Positions 22,457-34,205 of a stretch of DNA of 64,000 bases are shown piece by piece (position 1 is the stretch's first letter; every line of letters begins with the position of its first letter). The notes beneath the pieces are model-generated. The model saw nothing but the letters and a program-made list of their open reading frames with translations. It had not been told where the DNA came from and ran no database searches. The stretch covers positions 1,178,001-1,242,000 of the forward strand of contig NHZP01000007.1 of assembly GCA_003313425.1 (NCBI GenBank), in the 5' to 3' direction. This stretch comes from Pseudopyrenochaeta lycopersici (Eukaryota; Ascomycota; Dothideomycetes; Pleosporales; Pseudopyrenochaetaceae). Made by a program: the position numbers and the translations under genes.

Positions 22457-24804
22457 TCACTGCGCCCGAAAATCCGACGGCCCTTGGTTTGCAAAGATAA
22501 AGCTCTTAGGTTGGGGTTCAGCCGCCCGCCGTAGTAGGTTACCGTGTGAATCAGTGCCCTCTGGGGGTGTGTACTGATGGACCAAGAAGTCCGGCATGGA
22601 AGACACCGGAGGAGCGAACGGAACATTGTGGTGAATGCCATTCAAAGAGATGTTCTTGTAGTCTTCATAGTTGAAATTACCATTCTGGAGATATTGCATG
22701 TCATTCTCCTCGCCTTGGGCTTGTGCCGTATCAGGTAATGAGGGCCTTCTGACGTGGGATGGCTTCGGCTGCTGTATAGAGAGATCCGTCGTCGAATGAA
22801 ACCCAGCTCGAGATTGGGGATGTTGCATATATGCGGTCCGAGGGAAGCTTTGCTGTGTGGCAGGCGCTGACTGCGGTGGTGTATCGCGATACAGGGCGCC
22901 ATTGGCAAAGCGAGCTTGCAGGTCAAGTGACGTGGACGGCGGTGAGTTGCTCTTTGCGATGACATTTGCGGGTTCAACAGACCAGCTGGTATGCATACTC
23001 TCCGGGCTGTCGTGCTCAGGCATGACGGAATGGGGCCGGATTACCGTACTACTCTGCCAATAATTGCCAAAGTCCTGAGGAGTGAGAGGAGTCGGAGGAG
23101 CTAGACTACCGCCTTGGCCAATTGTTGTCGTACTTGATGAGGAGAATGTTCGCGCAAACTTTGGTGATGCAGCAGCGTCCGAGAAACTCATGGCCATGGG
23201 CGAACGCTGTGCCGAGCCAGGCTGGGACTTTTGGATGCGACCCGCAGCATTTGGAATTCCACTCGAGCGAATTCTTCGCAGAGAATGATCGTTGGTGCCA
23301 CCAGGAGAGGGCATAGGAGCAGAGTACGAAGCGCTCCTCATTGCGGTTGAGCTTAAAGTGACGGGTCGCTTCTGCCTCCGTGCAGCTATGCTGGATGGTT
23401 GATTCGGCTGCTTGAACTCGTCTGGCGTGCCGTTTCGGATGTGTATTGCGTCCATGTTGTTCGCTAGGTTGCTCGTGGAAGAGTTTCTTCGCGCAAATGA
23501 ATCCTCATGGAAGACGGGCGGGTAGTCAAAGTCTGAAGGAACCGCACTGAACTTTCGGGGTTGATTTTGCCCAGGAGAGGAGAGTACGGCCTGTGCAGAT
23601 GCATTCGGTTGCTGGTAGAAGTTCGACTGCGCAAAGGCTGGGTCTTGGCCGGTTTGGCCCCAAAACGGTAGTGTTTGCTCTGAGGCTGACGCCTGAATGA
23701 GGGAGTAAGGCGTGGAGAATTGGTCTTCGCTGTCATCGTCTTGCTTGGGTTGCGCTAGATTGTTCTGGTTCTCTGTCCAGCCCGTATAGAGAGAAGTCAC
23801 GGACGCGACCGAAGCTGGGGTAGGGCCACCGGGCGATTGGGTAGCTCCGGTCGACTGAGTACCGGAGAAGGGCGACGGTTGCGATGATGCTGACCCTGCG
23901 CTATGCTGGATATCAGCTGGAGCCGAGTTGTTTGTGTTGGTCGCACTAAGAGCAGAGTAATCTATGTTAAAATCGGCAAACGCAAATGTAGGATGTGATG
24001 GTGGCATCTCGTTTGTGATGGGGGCGGGTACGTCGAAAGAAAGGTCATTGGAGAAGGCGTTGGGCAGACCGGTGGTGTCGAAGGGGTATCCTGGTTCTTG
24101 CGCGTTGATGGACATGACGCTGCTGTGCATGTATGCGCCATTGGTGGCAGCCATGATAGAGTGCATGACGGCATCTGGGTGGTAGGAGGTAGACTGGTCA
24201 GACTCTGGGATTGACCGGAGAGAATGCTGCATGTCGAACTGTTGCTGCAGTGAGATCTGGGGCCCCAGCTCTAGGGCTGACGGACCCTGCCCCTCGATGC
24301 TCTGGACGGGGAGGCTTGCGGGGCTGATGTCAGCGGTCACGGGGAAATAGTCGGGATGCAAGGGCATCTGCTGGTGCTGCTGGTCTTGGTGGTGCGAGAA
24401 GTGTGCGGGCATAACCGGCATATGGGGGTGAGGATAGGGCATGCCGATGCCCATGGTCATCTGATTCATGGCCTTTTTGCGGTCCTGCTTGACTTTTGCT
24501 CTGCGGTTCTGGAACCAGTTCTGCAGGCGGTTAGCATGGTCGTGCGCGTGTTGAGGGGGGGAAGGCGCTCTGGCCGAGGACTGACATTGATCTTGTCCAG
24601 GGGCACGTTCAACTTGGTGGCGAACTCCTTCTTGACGTTGGTGCTCGGCTTGTGCTGCTGCAGGAAGTGGTGCTCGAGCACATCGTGCTGGTCCTTTGTG
24701 AGGCGGGGCTTGACGTCGCAGCCGGGCTGCTTCTGCGCAGAGGCCGGCGCTGTGCTCGCCTTCGCGGCCCCGCTGCCCTGCGGTTGCGAGTCGGACGGGT
24801 CCAT
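22457..24804 (-). CDS. Homeobox transcription factor
   Basis: This is a probable nuclear DNA-binding regulator. Two exons (24804-24586 and 24520-22457) give 760 residues. The homeodomain spans about residues 32-90: KPRLTKDQHDVLEHHF, STNVKKEFATKLNVPLDKIN, then NWFQNRRAKVKQDRKK with the invariant W, F, N and R of recognition helix 3. A 65-base intron sits inside the domain, just before NWFQNRR; splicing at GTCAGT and CAG restores KIN-NWFQ. The remaining 670 residues are low-complexity, rich in Pro/Ser/Gln/His/Met, with no second domain, typical of fungal homeobox regulators of development (the group that includes conidiation and fruiting-body factors), but I cannot assign an orthologue. The in-frame ATG at 24804 is chosen; an upstream GTG could extend the frame but is not a likely start. 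Confidence 0.9.
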
Positions 24805-26878
24805 ACTCGAGGCGCCGCGCACAGCGACAGTGTCGCCTCAAGCGGGTTCAGACGGCTCTGGCAGCTCTCCGGGGGCGTCGACGGGCGGTGGGCGAGGTGC
24901 GATGGCGTGGGCAGGCCGTGGCAGCAGTTCGCGGTGGTCGCAGGAGCAGGCGGTGACGGACCAGGCACGGGGCGAAGGGGTCCCAGGGCTTGGGGAGCGC
25001 GGCGGGATATTATAGCGGAGCAGTTTATGCGGAGCGGAGCGGGTAGCGAGCGACGGGTATGGGCATGACAATAACGAGAGTGTTCAGCGCGACGACAGCG
25101 CTGGCAGGCACGAAGCGAGCGTGGGAGGGCGTGAGAAGAGAGTCGGGACACACGGGGGACTTGGGTCGTGTTGGCAGCCGGCCGTGGTTGGTCGGAGATG
25201 CTCAGCCACTCCCCCCCGTCTGCATGCTCGTCGGCACAAAAATAACTTGCATTGTTCGTGACACTCGCCGTCTCTGCTCAGCACGCATCCAAGCTGGAGG
25301 GTGGCGGCTGGTGATTCGAGGCTTGCCATTGCGCACCTGCTCGCCCTGATGCAGCGCGCACGCAGTCACGCACACGCTTGCGAGCCAGGCACGCTCGCAG
25401 GCACCTCGCAGACACCCTCGCACGCCCGCACTCACCCGCCCTCGCAACGTCCGAGGCGCTTCGTCGAGTGTGCACAGGGGCAGCGGCTCCACGCCCGCCA
25501 TTGGCCGGGCGTCGGGAGAACAGCGGCAGCGCATCAGCCGCGCCGGGAGCTTGACATGCGGGCCCATTTCTGCCATGGATGTGAACACGGCCACGGCCCA
25601 TCTTCATTTTACCGCGACAATCGCACATGGAGAGCAGTGCATCGCCCAGCTTGGGCCCTCCCGCTCGGAGAATATTGCGCAGGCGGGCGTCGCTGTCATG
25701 GACGCGCTGCCATGGCAGCCCATGGCTACGCTGGCCTCACGCCTGCCAGCAAAAAAAAAGCGTGGGGAGCGACCAGTCGCGGGCCATGACGCACCAGCCT
25801 CGGCCGCCCCCTTTCTTGCGACCTCACTCCAAGCGCTCAAAGTCGTGGCCGCGTCAACAACGCGCTTCCCCTCCACCACTCTCGACACCTCTGACAAGTC
25901 GCCGAGTTGGCCCTCACCTGTAACCGCTTCCGGTCCCAATCCTCCATCTGTGTGACGACCCTTCTGTCCACGGCGCTCGCTGCTGCATGCTCAAGGGGCA
26001 GCTTGCGCCTCCCACCTTTTTCCCCTCCCCGGATGTCGGCGCACATGTTTTTGCCAGTGGTCCCTGGCCGTACCTTGCAGCTGTGTCCTCAAGTGTAACT
26101 CGACAAACTCAAATGTGCCCTGGCTTGTCCTACAGAGTTCGTGTGTCGGTCGACTCAGGTAACCTTGGTCCCAAGCCTAGCCTAGGACTCACTTCTTCTG
26201 GCTGCCCACAGCGACTAAGTCGACCAGGGCTGCCTTGCCCCAGCCAGACATGCTGCAGCAAGGGCGCTGCCTCTGACTGTGGGTCTTGAACGCTGCGCTT
26301 TGCCGGCTGCCAAATAGATTGCTCTCACGCATTGCGCGCACAACATAGCAAGCAAGCGTGGTGTCGCACTACAGCGGCCTTGCCCTCCAACAAGGAAAGC
26401 CCCCGACGCTCACTCCGGGACACATGTCCTCGCATGCAAATCTGTCACCTTTCTAGAAAAGAGTTCGATTGGGGCTCAGATCGCTCAAAAGTGAACACTG
26501 CATGCCGTGTAACACACCATCCTACTCTACCTTTGCCATCGGCTCTACCTGGAATGAGTCAAACTGACCTAGACGTTCAATCGACCACATATTCGCCTAG
26601 GATCTGATCAAAACTGGGCTGTGTTCGCATGAGAATTATTTATTGTTCTAATTGTCCAAGCATAGCCGCAACTTCGGATACCGACTCGGTCTTGCCGTTG
26701 CCGTCCATCGCTTATCTTGATGTCATCTGGCCTAACTGGAGCTGAGTAACAATCGTACCTATGCAACGAACCGGCACTCAACCTGCACATCCCGAACTAA
26801 ACCGAATGCCGATAACAGCAAGTGTTCAAATGTCTGACACAAAGTTTGACCAGGCATACTTTCTGTGGGCCGGCGCTC
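24805..26878. other. Long GC-rich upstream region of the homeobox gene
   Basis: About 2.1 kb separates the homeobox start codon from the 3' end of the next gene. Frames up to 219 codons occur on both strands (for example 24356-25015 plus, antisense to the homeodomain exon), but their composition is Arg/Ala/Gly-rich and without domains, as expected from GC bias. Long, GC-rich leaders with small upstream frames are common for fungal developmental regulators, so part of this may be transcribed 5' leader; that is inference. Confidence 0.45.
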
Positions 26879-27872
26879 CTACGCCAAAGCGTTCGCGATC
26901 TCAAGCCGGCCCTCCCCTGTTGTCTTGTCCCATGACTTGAGCCTGACACTTCGCATGTCCTGCACAATGTAGTCTGCACCAGCTTCCACGCTATAAAAGT
27001 GGGAGGTACAAAGTCAGCGTCTGTCACACATGCGCTTCAAACATGACCACTTACAGTTGTTCTAGCGTGTGAGTTGTAAAAAGTGCCACAACTGTGAAGC
27101 CGGCCGCTTTTCCCGAGCGGACACCGGCAGGCGCATCCTCGAACACGACAATCGAAGGCTCCTTCACTTGCAGCCCAAGCTTCTTCGCCCCCTCTTGATA
27201 GCAAGCTGGATCCGGCTTGCCATTCTTGACATCTTCGGCCGTGATCATGTTCTTTGGGCGAGCCAGCTTCATGACATCAAGCCAGCCACTGACGAGCGGT
27301 TGTGTTCCTGAAGTGACGATACACCAAGGCACAGCCTGTTGATCGAGCTCTTCCAGCATGGCCCGGGACCCTGGAATTTCTATTGCATCTTGTCCGAACT
27401 CCTTTGGAATCAGACCCTCGACGTGGCAGATGTCTGCGTCAAGTTTTCAGTACAATGCTCAAGTCTAGACCGTGAAATGCAGACACTCACACTCCCAATT
27501 GGCAAGTTTTGGCTCGTAGATCTGGAGAACATCAATCGACCTTCGTCCGTGTGACGTAGCAAGTATCACTTCCGGATCGACGCCAATCTCTCTCCCTATC
27601 CTGATGGCATAAGCTCAAAACGTGGTCTCAGACTGGTAGTGACTTACCGTTGCCAATTCTTGATAACTGCTTCTGTAGAATCAATTATGGTCCCACTGCG
27701 AATATTAGCGAAGTAGTCGTGGTGCACACCAACTAGGTTTCATACTCCATATCAAATAACTGTAACCATGTCAGATACTAGTGCTAATGGTGGACGGTCC
27801 GTTGTTACTCACTAAGCCATTACATTTGATAGTTTGTACAGGTGCTGAAAAGCTGGGTTCTGGGACGGTCAT
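26879..27872 (-). CDS. HAD-superfamily phosphatase, glycerol-phosphatase (GPP)/DOG type
   Basis: HAD phosphatases of this group hydrolyse small phosphate esters such as glycerol-1-phosphate or 2-deoxyglucose-6-phosphate in the cytosol. Six exons (27872-27813, 27759-27746, 27695-27648, 27600-27491, 27433-27055, 26990-26879) join to 240 residues; yeast Gpp1 has 250. Motif I is LFDMDGTIIDST with nucleophile D23 and acid/base D25; motif II is TSGT (118-121); the motif III lysine is K150 in NGKPDP; motif IV is VFEDAPAGV with E176 and D177. All catalytic residues are present. The last exon (LVEAGADYIVQDMRSVRLKS) is recovered only by splicing at 27054, past an apparent TAA stop; exon 2 is only 14 bases. 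The substrate cannot be fixed from sequence. It diverges from NUG1. Confidence 0.9.
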
Positions 27873-28400
27873 CGTGGTATGAGTCTGTAGAAGGTGATTG
27901 TGACAGTTGAGGTGAGTATATTGAAAGGTGAGGAATGGCTTTGAACAAGAAATAATACGCTCCGAAGGTCTTCTTACGTGAAGGTATAGAGGCGACAGTC
28001 GGAGTAAGAAGGAAGAAAATGCAAGAATTTATTAACTACTTTGGGTATCCCGTCCGGTTATTGCTAATGATGCAGCCAATCACAACCGTCCTAGGTGATG
28101 ATTAATTGAGTGGTGGAAGCCATCACCCGTAATCGGCATGTGTAGCAGTCCTGGAGAAAGCTCTGGGCTCATTCGAGTTAGGTACATCCGATGAATGATC
28201 GGATCACCCCTAACTGGCTACGTTGTTCTCAAGAATGTGGTGGCAACGCGCTCAGCTTCCACCAGGAATGGAGGGGCACGTGGAAAGTACTGCCGCTCAC
28301 CGCCTAGGCATCCTTGTCAAAATCTTGGCATGAATTTCGAAATTTTGAACGTCGCAGTGGATCGAATCAGCAACCTTCCACACGACAACAACAGCTCACA
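27873..28400. other. Divergent promoter region phosphatase / NUG1
   Basis: These 528 bases between two opposite start codons contain no gene. The sequence is AT-rich on the phosphatase side. I see no clear regulatory motif that I would defend. Confidence 0.45.
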
Positions 28401-30146
28401 ATGAAGATCGGGAGTAAGTAATCTACGTCAAATATTTGAAGAGCCATAGTAACAGTGATTCAAGAGCCCAAGTCGAAGCGTGTGCCCGTGCGACTACGGC
28501 ACAAGATCGAGAAAGCGTCGGCAGCGAAGCAACGGAAAGCGAAGAAGATAGCGAAGAAGGTACGGTAATCGTGCGACATCTGATTACCTGCGCTCACAAA
28601 TCTAGAACCCAGAATGGCGATCAAAGTCGAAGAAAGACCCTGGTATCCCTAACCTATTCCCGTATAAAGACAGAATCCTGGCCGAAGTTGAGGAGGCGCG
28701 ACGAAGAAAAGAAGAGGAAACTGCGCAGCGTCGTGAGCTGGCGAAACAACAAAGATTGGCTGGGGGAGCCGCATCAGATGCTATGGAGGACGATGTCGAG
28801 TTTGAGGAGTTTGACGTTGAAGATAACGAGCTTCTTGATGATGACAGCGAAGGTGACGACTCAATGCAAGAGGTTGGTTTTCTCACTTTCTATACTTTGT
28901 GATAACACTAAAGACGAATCAGGACAATTCCAACCCCATGGCTGCCCTTCTAGCTTCTGCAAAAGCACGCGCTGCACAGTTCGAGCAGAAGAATGAGCAG
29001 GATGACGACGCGATGGAGGACGACGAATCAGAAGAGGAGTCAAAGGACGACGGTGGAGTCCGGGTCCGCAAAGATTCGTCAAGAAAGCAGTTTGACAAGA
29101 TCTACAAGCAGGTTGTGGATTCTGCAGATGTTGTGTTATATGTGCTTGACGCTCGAGATCCCATGGGCACACGATCAAAAGAGGTGGAACAAATGGTCAT
29201 GGCAGCCGACAGAGGAAGCAAGCGCCTCATCTTCATCCTAAACAAGATTGATCTTGTACCGCCGCCAGTTCTTCGCTCATGGCTTGTTCATCTTCGGCGT
29301 TCATTCCCAACTCTTCCGCTCCGTGCGTCAAAATCTGCAGCTAATGCGAAGACTTTCGAACACAAGGACCTCACCATGAAAGGAACCTCCGAGACTCTTT
29401 TCAAGGCCCTCAAGACATTTGCAGAATCGCGGCAGCTCAAGCGCTCTGTCAAAGTCGGTATTATCGGATATCCCAACGTGGGCAAATCCTCTGTCATCAA
29501 CGCTTTGAGTTTGAGAATGGGTGGTAGAGCAGCTGGCTGCCCAGTTGGTGCAGAAGCTGGCGTTACCACCAGCCTACGCGAAGTCAAACTTGACAACAAG
29601 TTGAAGCTTCTTGATTCGCCCGGCATTGTGTTCCCGAACGCCTCAGAAGGATCCAAGGAAAGCAAAGTCCAACAAAAGGCGCGACTGATACTATTGAACG
29701 CTGTCCCACCGAAAGAGATTGAGGATCCTCTTCCAGCTGTTACCCTCCTCCTGAGGAGGTTATCTTCGTCGGAAGAGCTGTTCGCGAAGCTCATGGAGGT
29801 CTATGATCTACCTCCTCTGCATGCTGTTGGTAGCGACAGAACCACCGATTTCCTCGTCCAAGTCGCAAGAAAGAGAGGTCGACTAGGTAGGGGCGGTGTT
29901 CCCAACCTTCATAGTGCGGCGCAGACTGTCATCAACGATTGGAGAGATGGGCGAATTCAGGGATGGACAAGCCCTCCAAAGTACGAACCAACCGCTACCT
30001 CCACGACGAAGACTGCCCCGGCTACGAAAGGTCTTGTGGGTGACCAAAAGGAAATTGTCAAGGAATGGGCTGCCGAGTTCAAGCTTGAAGGCCTTTGGGG
30101 CGACGACTCCAACAGCAGTGATGCCCCTGACGCAATGGAAATGTAG
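28401..30146 (+). CDS. NUG1: Nuclear/nucleolar GTPase Nug1 (GNL3/nucleostemin family)
   Basis: Nug1 is an assembly GTPase of pre-60S ribosomal particles in the nucleolus and nucleoplasm. Four exons (28401-28413, 28465-28559, 28606-28872, 28923-30146) give 532 residues; yeast Nug1 has 520. The N-terminus is the basic GN3L/Grn1 domain (KPKSKRVPVRLRHKIEKAS, then NPEWRSKSKKDPGIPNLFPY), with an acidic/coiled region after it. The GTPase domain is circularly permuted as in the YlqF/YawG family: G4 NKID at 232-235 comes before G1 GYPNVGKSS at about 307-315 and G3 DSPG at 356-359, with G2-like GVTTS between. The first exon is only 13 bases; without it and the second exon, the conserved basic domain is lost. 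The charged C-terminus lacks domains. Confidence 0.93.
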
Positions 30147-30649
30147 TTGTGGCCCCATTCAAAGCACCTCAAGAGGACAGCATATGGCGTTTATCGGTAG
30201 GGTTTGTAGTTTGTGTTTTCGGTCTCTCGACAGGGGAATAGTTCCCATAGATAACACGATGATACCAATGACAATTGTTCCTGGATCTTGAATATCAGTC
30301 TGGAAGTGGAATAGTTTCCACTCCGCGGCATCGCCCATATTCTGGAGTACTATTCCGATGCAACCCAGACGAAAAGTCTGCTCGAGTTCCCTACCGTACC
30401 TGACCGCACCAAATTCACTGCGATATCGGCTCACGCGTTCACTGAAAACTTTGCTAAAGCGCAACTGCATGCCGATGCGGGGAGTGTAGATGGTCGTGCT
30501 CGCGCTCCAGAAAGTCGAGTTCTCTGCCCCACACTGCGGCTTCTGTCGGCTCAACATAGAGCTCCGTCACTCCAAGCTCCATAGCTTTAGATACAAAACC
30601 ATAGACTTTTTGCTCTACAATAGCTTACAAGCCTTCCACATAATTCACA
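30147..30649. other. Intergenic region NUG1 - PUT2
   Basis: These 503 bases separate the NUG1 stop codon from the PUT2 start and hold no gene. They must include the NUG1 3' end and the PUT2 promoter. No GAL4-like or Put3-like site (CGG with spaced CCG) is clear enough to report. Confidence 0.45.
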
Positions 30650-32616
30650 ATGGGTTCTTCAAAGGGTCTTCAGCCTCTGCGCTCGGTTTCCAAGTCTCTC
30701 AATGCCCTGCCTGCCGCCTATGCTGGTGCTCAAGTAGCATCACGCAGGTATGCTGGAAGCATTGCCAACTTCAAGATCCCTTCAGTGAACAATGAACTAA
30801 ACGTAAGCCAGAATTCTCGAGAAAGTGTTTGCCGGGATTTCTTGGCTGACATGTAACTTTAGCAACACTACGCGAAGGGTTCCGTCGACAGACAGAAGCT
30901 TCAAGATGCTGTTGCAGCACTCAAGAAGAAGGGTCCAGTCCAAGTGCCTCTAGCTGTTGGAGGCGAATATGTGAGATCATTCGAGAGTATTCAATTTAGC
31001 GCAAAGTGCTAATGTACATAGATCAACAACTCGTCCATCCTTACCCAACACAACCCCTCCTCACACGCGGACGTCGTCGCCAAATACTCCAATGCCAGCC
31101 CAGCGGACGTCAAGAAAGCCATCGATGCAGCACTAGCAGCAAAGCCAGAATGGGAGTCTTTGCCATTCGCTGAGCGCGCCTCAGTATTCCTGAAGGCGGC
31201 CGACCTCATCTCTACCAAGTACCGCTACGACATCATGGCTGCGACAATGGTAGGGCAGGGCAAGAACGCGTGGCAAGCTGAAATCGATGCGGCAGCGGAA
31301 CTGTGCGATTTCTTGAGGTACGATCTCGTCTCTGGAATTCTAGGAGAGCTCATATACTGACATGATGAAGGTTCAATGTCAAATACGCTGAAGATACATA
31401 CGGGCATCAGCCAGTTCACAATTCGCCTGGCGTTTGGAAGTAAGTATAGAATCTTCTTATCTTTGAGTAGTATACTAACAACTACAGCCGTGTTGAATAC
31501 CGACCTCTCGAAGGCTTCGTATACGCTGTATCCCCGTTCAACTTCACCGCCATCGGCGGCAATCTCCCTGCAGCACCTGCTTTGATGGGCAACGTCGTGG
31601 TCTGGAAGCCATCTCCGGCAGCCATTGCATCAAACTGGCTTCTCTACCATATCCTCATAGAAGCCGGCCTTCCTCCAAACGTCATCCAGTGGGTCCCTGG
31701 TGATGCAGTGGAAGTGACGCAAGAAGTGTTGTCTCATAGGCAGTTTGCGGCGCTGCACTACACAGGAAGCACTGCGGTCTTCCGCTCGTTGTACGGCAAG
31801 ATTGCCGGAGGAGTTGCTGAGGGCAAGTATCAGAGCTATCCCAGGATTGTCGGCGAGACTGGAGGCAAGAACTTCCATCTTATTCACAAAGATGCGGACA
31901 TCTCCAACGCAGCCATCCAAACGGTTCGCGGAGCTTTCGAGTACCAAGGCCAAAAGTGTAGCGCCTGCTCACGCTTGTACGTGCCGGAATCTGTCTGGCC
32001 AGAGTTCAAAGAGAAGCTGGTCAAGGAGACCGAAGCCCTTAAAATTGGTGAACCTTCCGACTTCTCCAACTTTATCGGCCCCGTTATCCACGAGGCATCT
32101 TTCAAGAAGCTCTCCGGCGTCATCGATGATGCTAAGAATGATAAGGAGCTTGAGTTGGTGGTCGGCGGAAAGTATGACAGCAGCAAAGGCTACTACATCC
32201 ATCCTACCGTCTACCGCACCACAAACCCGAACCACCCCCTACTCTCCCGCGAATTGTTCGGCCCAGTGTTGGTCACTTATGTATATGACGATGCCTCCCC
32301 AGATGCTTTCGCCAATATCATTAAGAATATCGACGAGACATCTGAGTACGCGTTGACTGGCGCCGTTTTCGCAAAGGATCGTGAAGTTATCAAGTTTGCA
32401 TCCGACAAGCTACGGGATGCGGCTGGCAACTTTTACATCAACTGCAAGTGCACAGGCGCAGTGGTTGGGCAGCAACCGTTTGGTGGATCCAGAGCTAGCG
32501 GAACAAACGACAAAGCCGGAAGCGCAAACCTGCTCGCACGATTCGTGAACATGAGGGCCATCAAGGAGGAATTCTTGCCGACCGAGAAGGTCACATACCC
32601 CAGCAATGAGGTTTGA
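30650..32616 (+). CDS. PUT2: Delta-1-pyrroline-5-carboxylate dehydrogenase, mitochondrial
   Basis: This ALDH4-type enzyme oxidises glutamate-gamma-semialdehyde (from pyrroline-5-carboxylate) to glutamate with NAD+, the second step of proline catabolism in the mitochondrial matrix. Five exons (30650-30802, 30863-30970, 31022-31317, 31371-31439, 31488-32616) join to 584 residues; yeast Put2 has 575. The N-terminus is rich in Ser, Ala, Arg and Lys without acids (SSKGLQPLRSVSKSLNAL), fitting a mitochondrial presequence. Family blocks include [38 protein letters not shown] with catalytic Glu about 332, and GQKCSACSRLYV with nucleophile Cys366. ELFGPVL and QQPFGGSRASGTND are the usual C-terminal blocks. 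Most of the N-terminal NAD fold is split by the four introns. Confidence 0.95.
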
Positions 32617-34205
32617 AATGATTGCATGGGATGTCTGAAGGCAGAGATAAGAATGGTTCACGGTTACTGGCGTGTTTTCACTCGTTGTTTTGGAGCAAGG
32701 CGGCATGCGCATTGGCGTTCATCTGGGATTCAAACGAGACATGACCACAAAAAGTTGAAGCAATGTACGTTTAAGTATCAAAGTAAAGTATATTATGAAA
32801 TACATCTACAGCTGCCCAGTAATCAATGATTCTGGGCCTCGGCCCGCATATTTGATCCGTGTGTACAGAGCACGGGCTATCTCTCTCACGATGCGGCTCA
32901 ACTCGCCTTTTTCTCGAACCAACACGAATCGTGCCGGACCCACTTGCTCGGGAACCCCGTTCACTCGTGGCGTGTACCTGGTGCAATCTACCGAAGCTTA
33001 AATTTGAGCCTCATATGCAAGGACAGGGGCGAGCAAGATTTTTCGAGATTGCCATCGGTGGTGGTGTTGTTGTTTGTATAGTCAAAGTACACTGTATTAG
33101 CACTGGATGCAGGTCATCAAGTGCAGTACCGACGTAGAGCTAAGAACAAGCCAAATGCACACTATTAAGTCACTTAAAGGGTCACGAGTGATGGAGGTGC
33201 CGCTACAGCATGTTGCACATAAGCTCCGCTTTGCTAAAACATGTATCGGTGTCGGAACTGCGAGTATGGCTCCGACCTGGCGATGGTGTGCTTAGGAATC
33301 GGTCTGGCAAACAAGAAATGTCTGAGAATCAACTAAAAAGAAGGACCGTTTTTGAGGGGGAGGGGAAAGATGTCGGTGTGATTGTCATCCGCGTGTACGT
33401 TACGAAACGTTCCAGGCGGCGTCATGGCGAAGTGGAGAGTTTGTGATGGATGTATAAGCTCACATTACCAAATCCCACCCCCACCTGGGCGAACTAGATC
33501 TTAATCTTGTTGTTGGTAATCTGACAACCTGGTTGTCCGTTGCCGACCCTCCGCTGTTAAATCTTCCAATGCCCTTGAGTCCTTGAGAAAAAAAATCTCT
33601 TTCGTTATCTATTCGGACATCAGCCTCGGCAGCTCGGCAACTACCACATGTGGTAATGTAGACGAATAAGCCCTATGACGCACGGAGTCAGATCTGCACG
33701 AAGCCACCGTTCAACCAGACGCCCGTTTCCTCTTCGTCTCGTTCCGCCTGGGCGCCGTTCCTCGACGTCGTGTTTTAATTGGCTCTGGCCCGCAGCTGCT
33801 CATTGCATGTTGGCAAATTCGGTGTAGGCCTTGCGTTTTGGGCTTAGTGGCAAGGGTCTCGGCCGAGCATGGTAAAAGTTTTGGTATCTAGATCACGGTG
33901 TCATGACCTCACGGCCACCCATCGGCGGTTGTGCGTGATTGTGCATTGGGAATTAGGGAGATTTTCGCAACCCGTTGGGCGGCTTGATGCCGGGCGTGTG
34001 GGTTTTGGCATGACTCTAGTGCGGGTATATGTGGCGTGTTCCCGCTCCCTATTGTCCATGTAGTTTTTCAGTTCTGTGTTTCAATTATTTATACTAATAA
34101 TATCTCTTTTACCATCGACGATCGTCATTTTATCTTCTCACAACTTTTCTTCGTCGAATTTTCCTTGTAACATCCCTCAATATCGACCCGAGAATAGTAG
34201 CAAAC
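32617..34205. other. Gene-free region upstream of the MFS transporter
   Basis: There is no gene. The left part is the 3' region of PUT2. The right part (about 34030-34200) is pyrimidine-rich with CAACTTTTC-type sequence and looks like the transporter's promoter and leader. Frames of up to 92 codons in between have no recognisable content. A poly-A run lies at about 33589-33595. Confidence 0.45.

Noticed and set aside
24356..25015. Plus-strand frame of 219 codons antisense to the homeobox gene start.
   Set aside because: It overlaps the well-supported homeodomain exon on the other strand and its own product is Gly/Arg/Val-rich without a domain.
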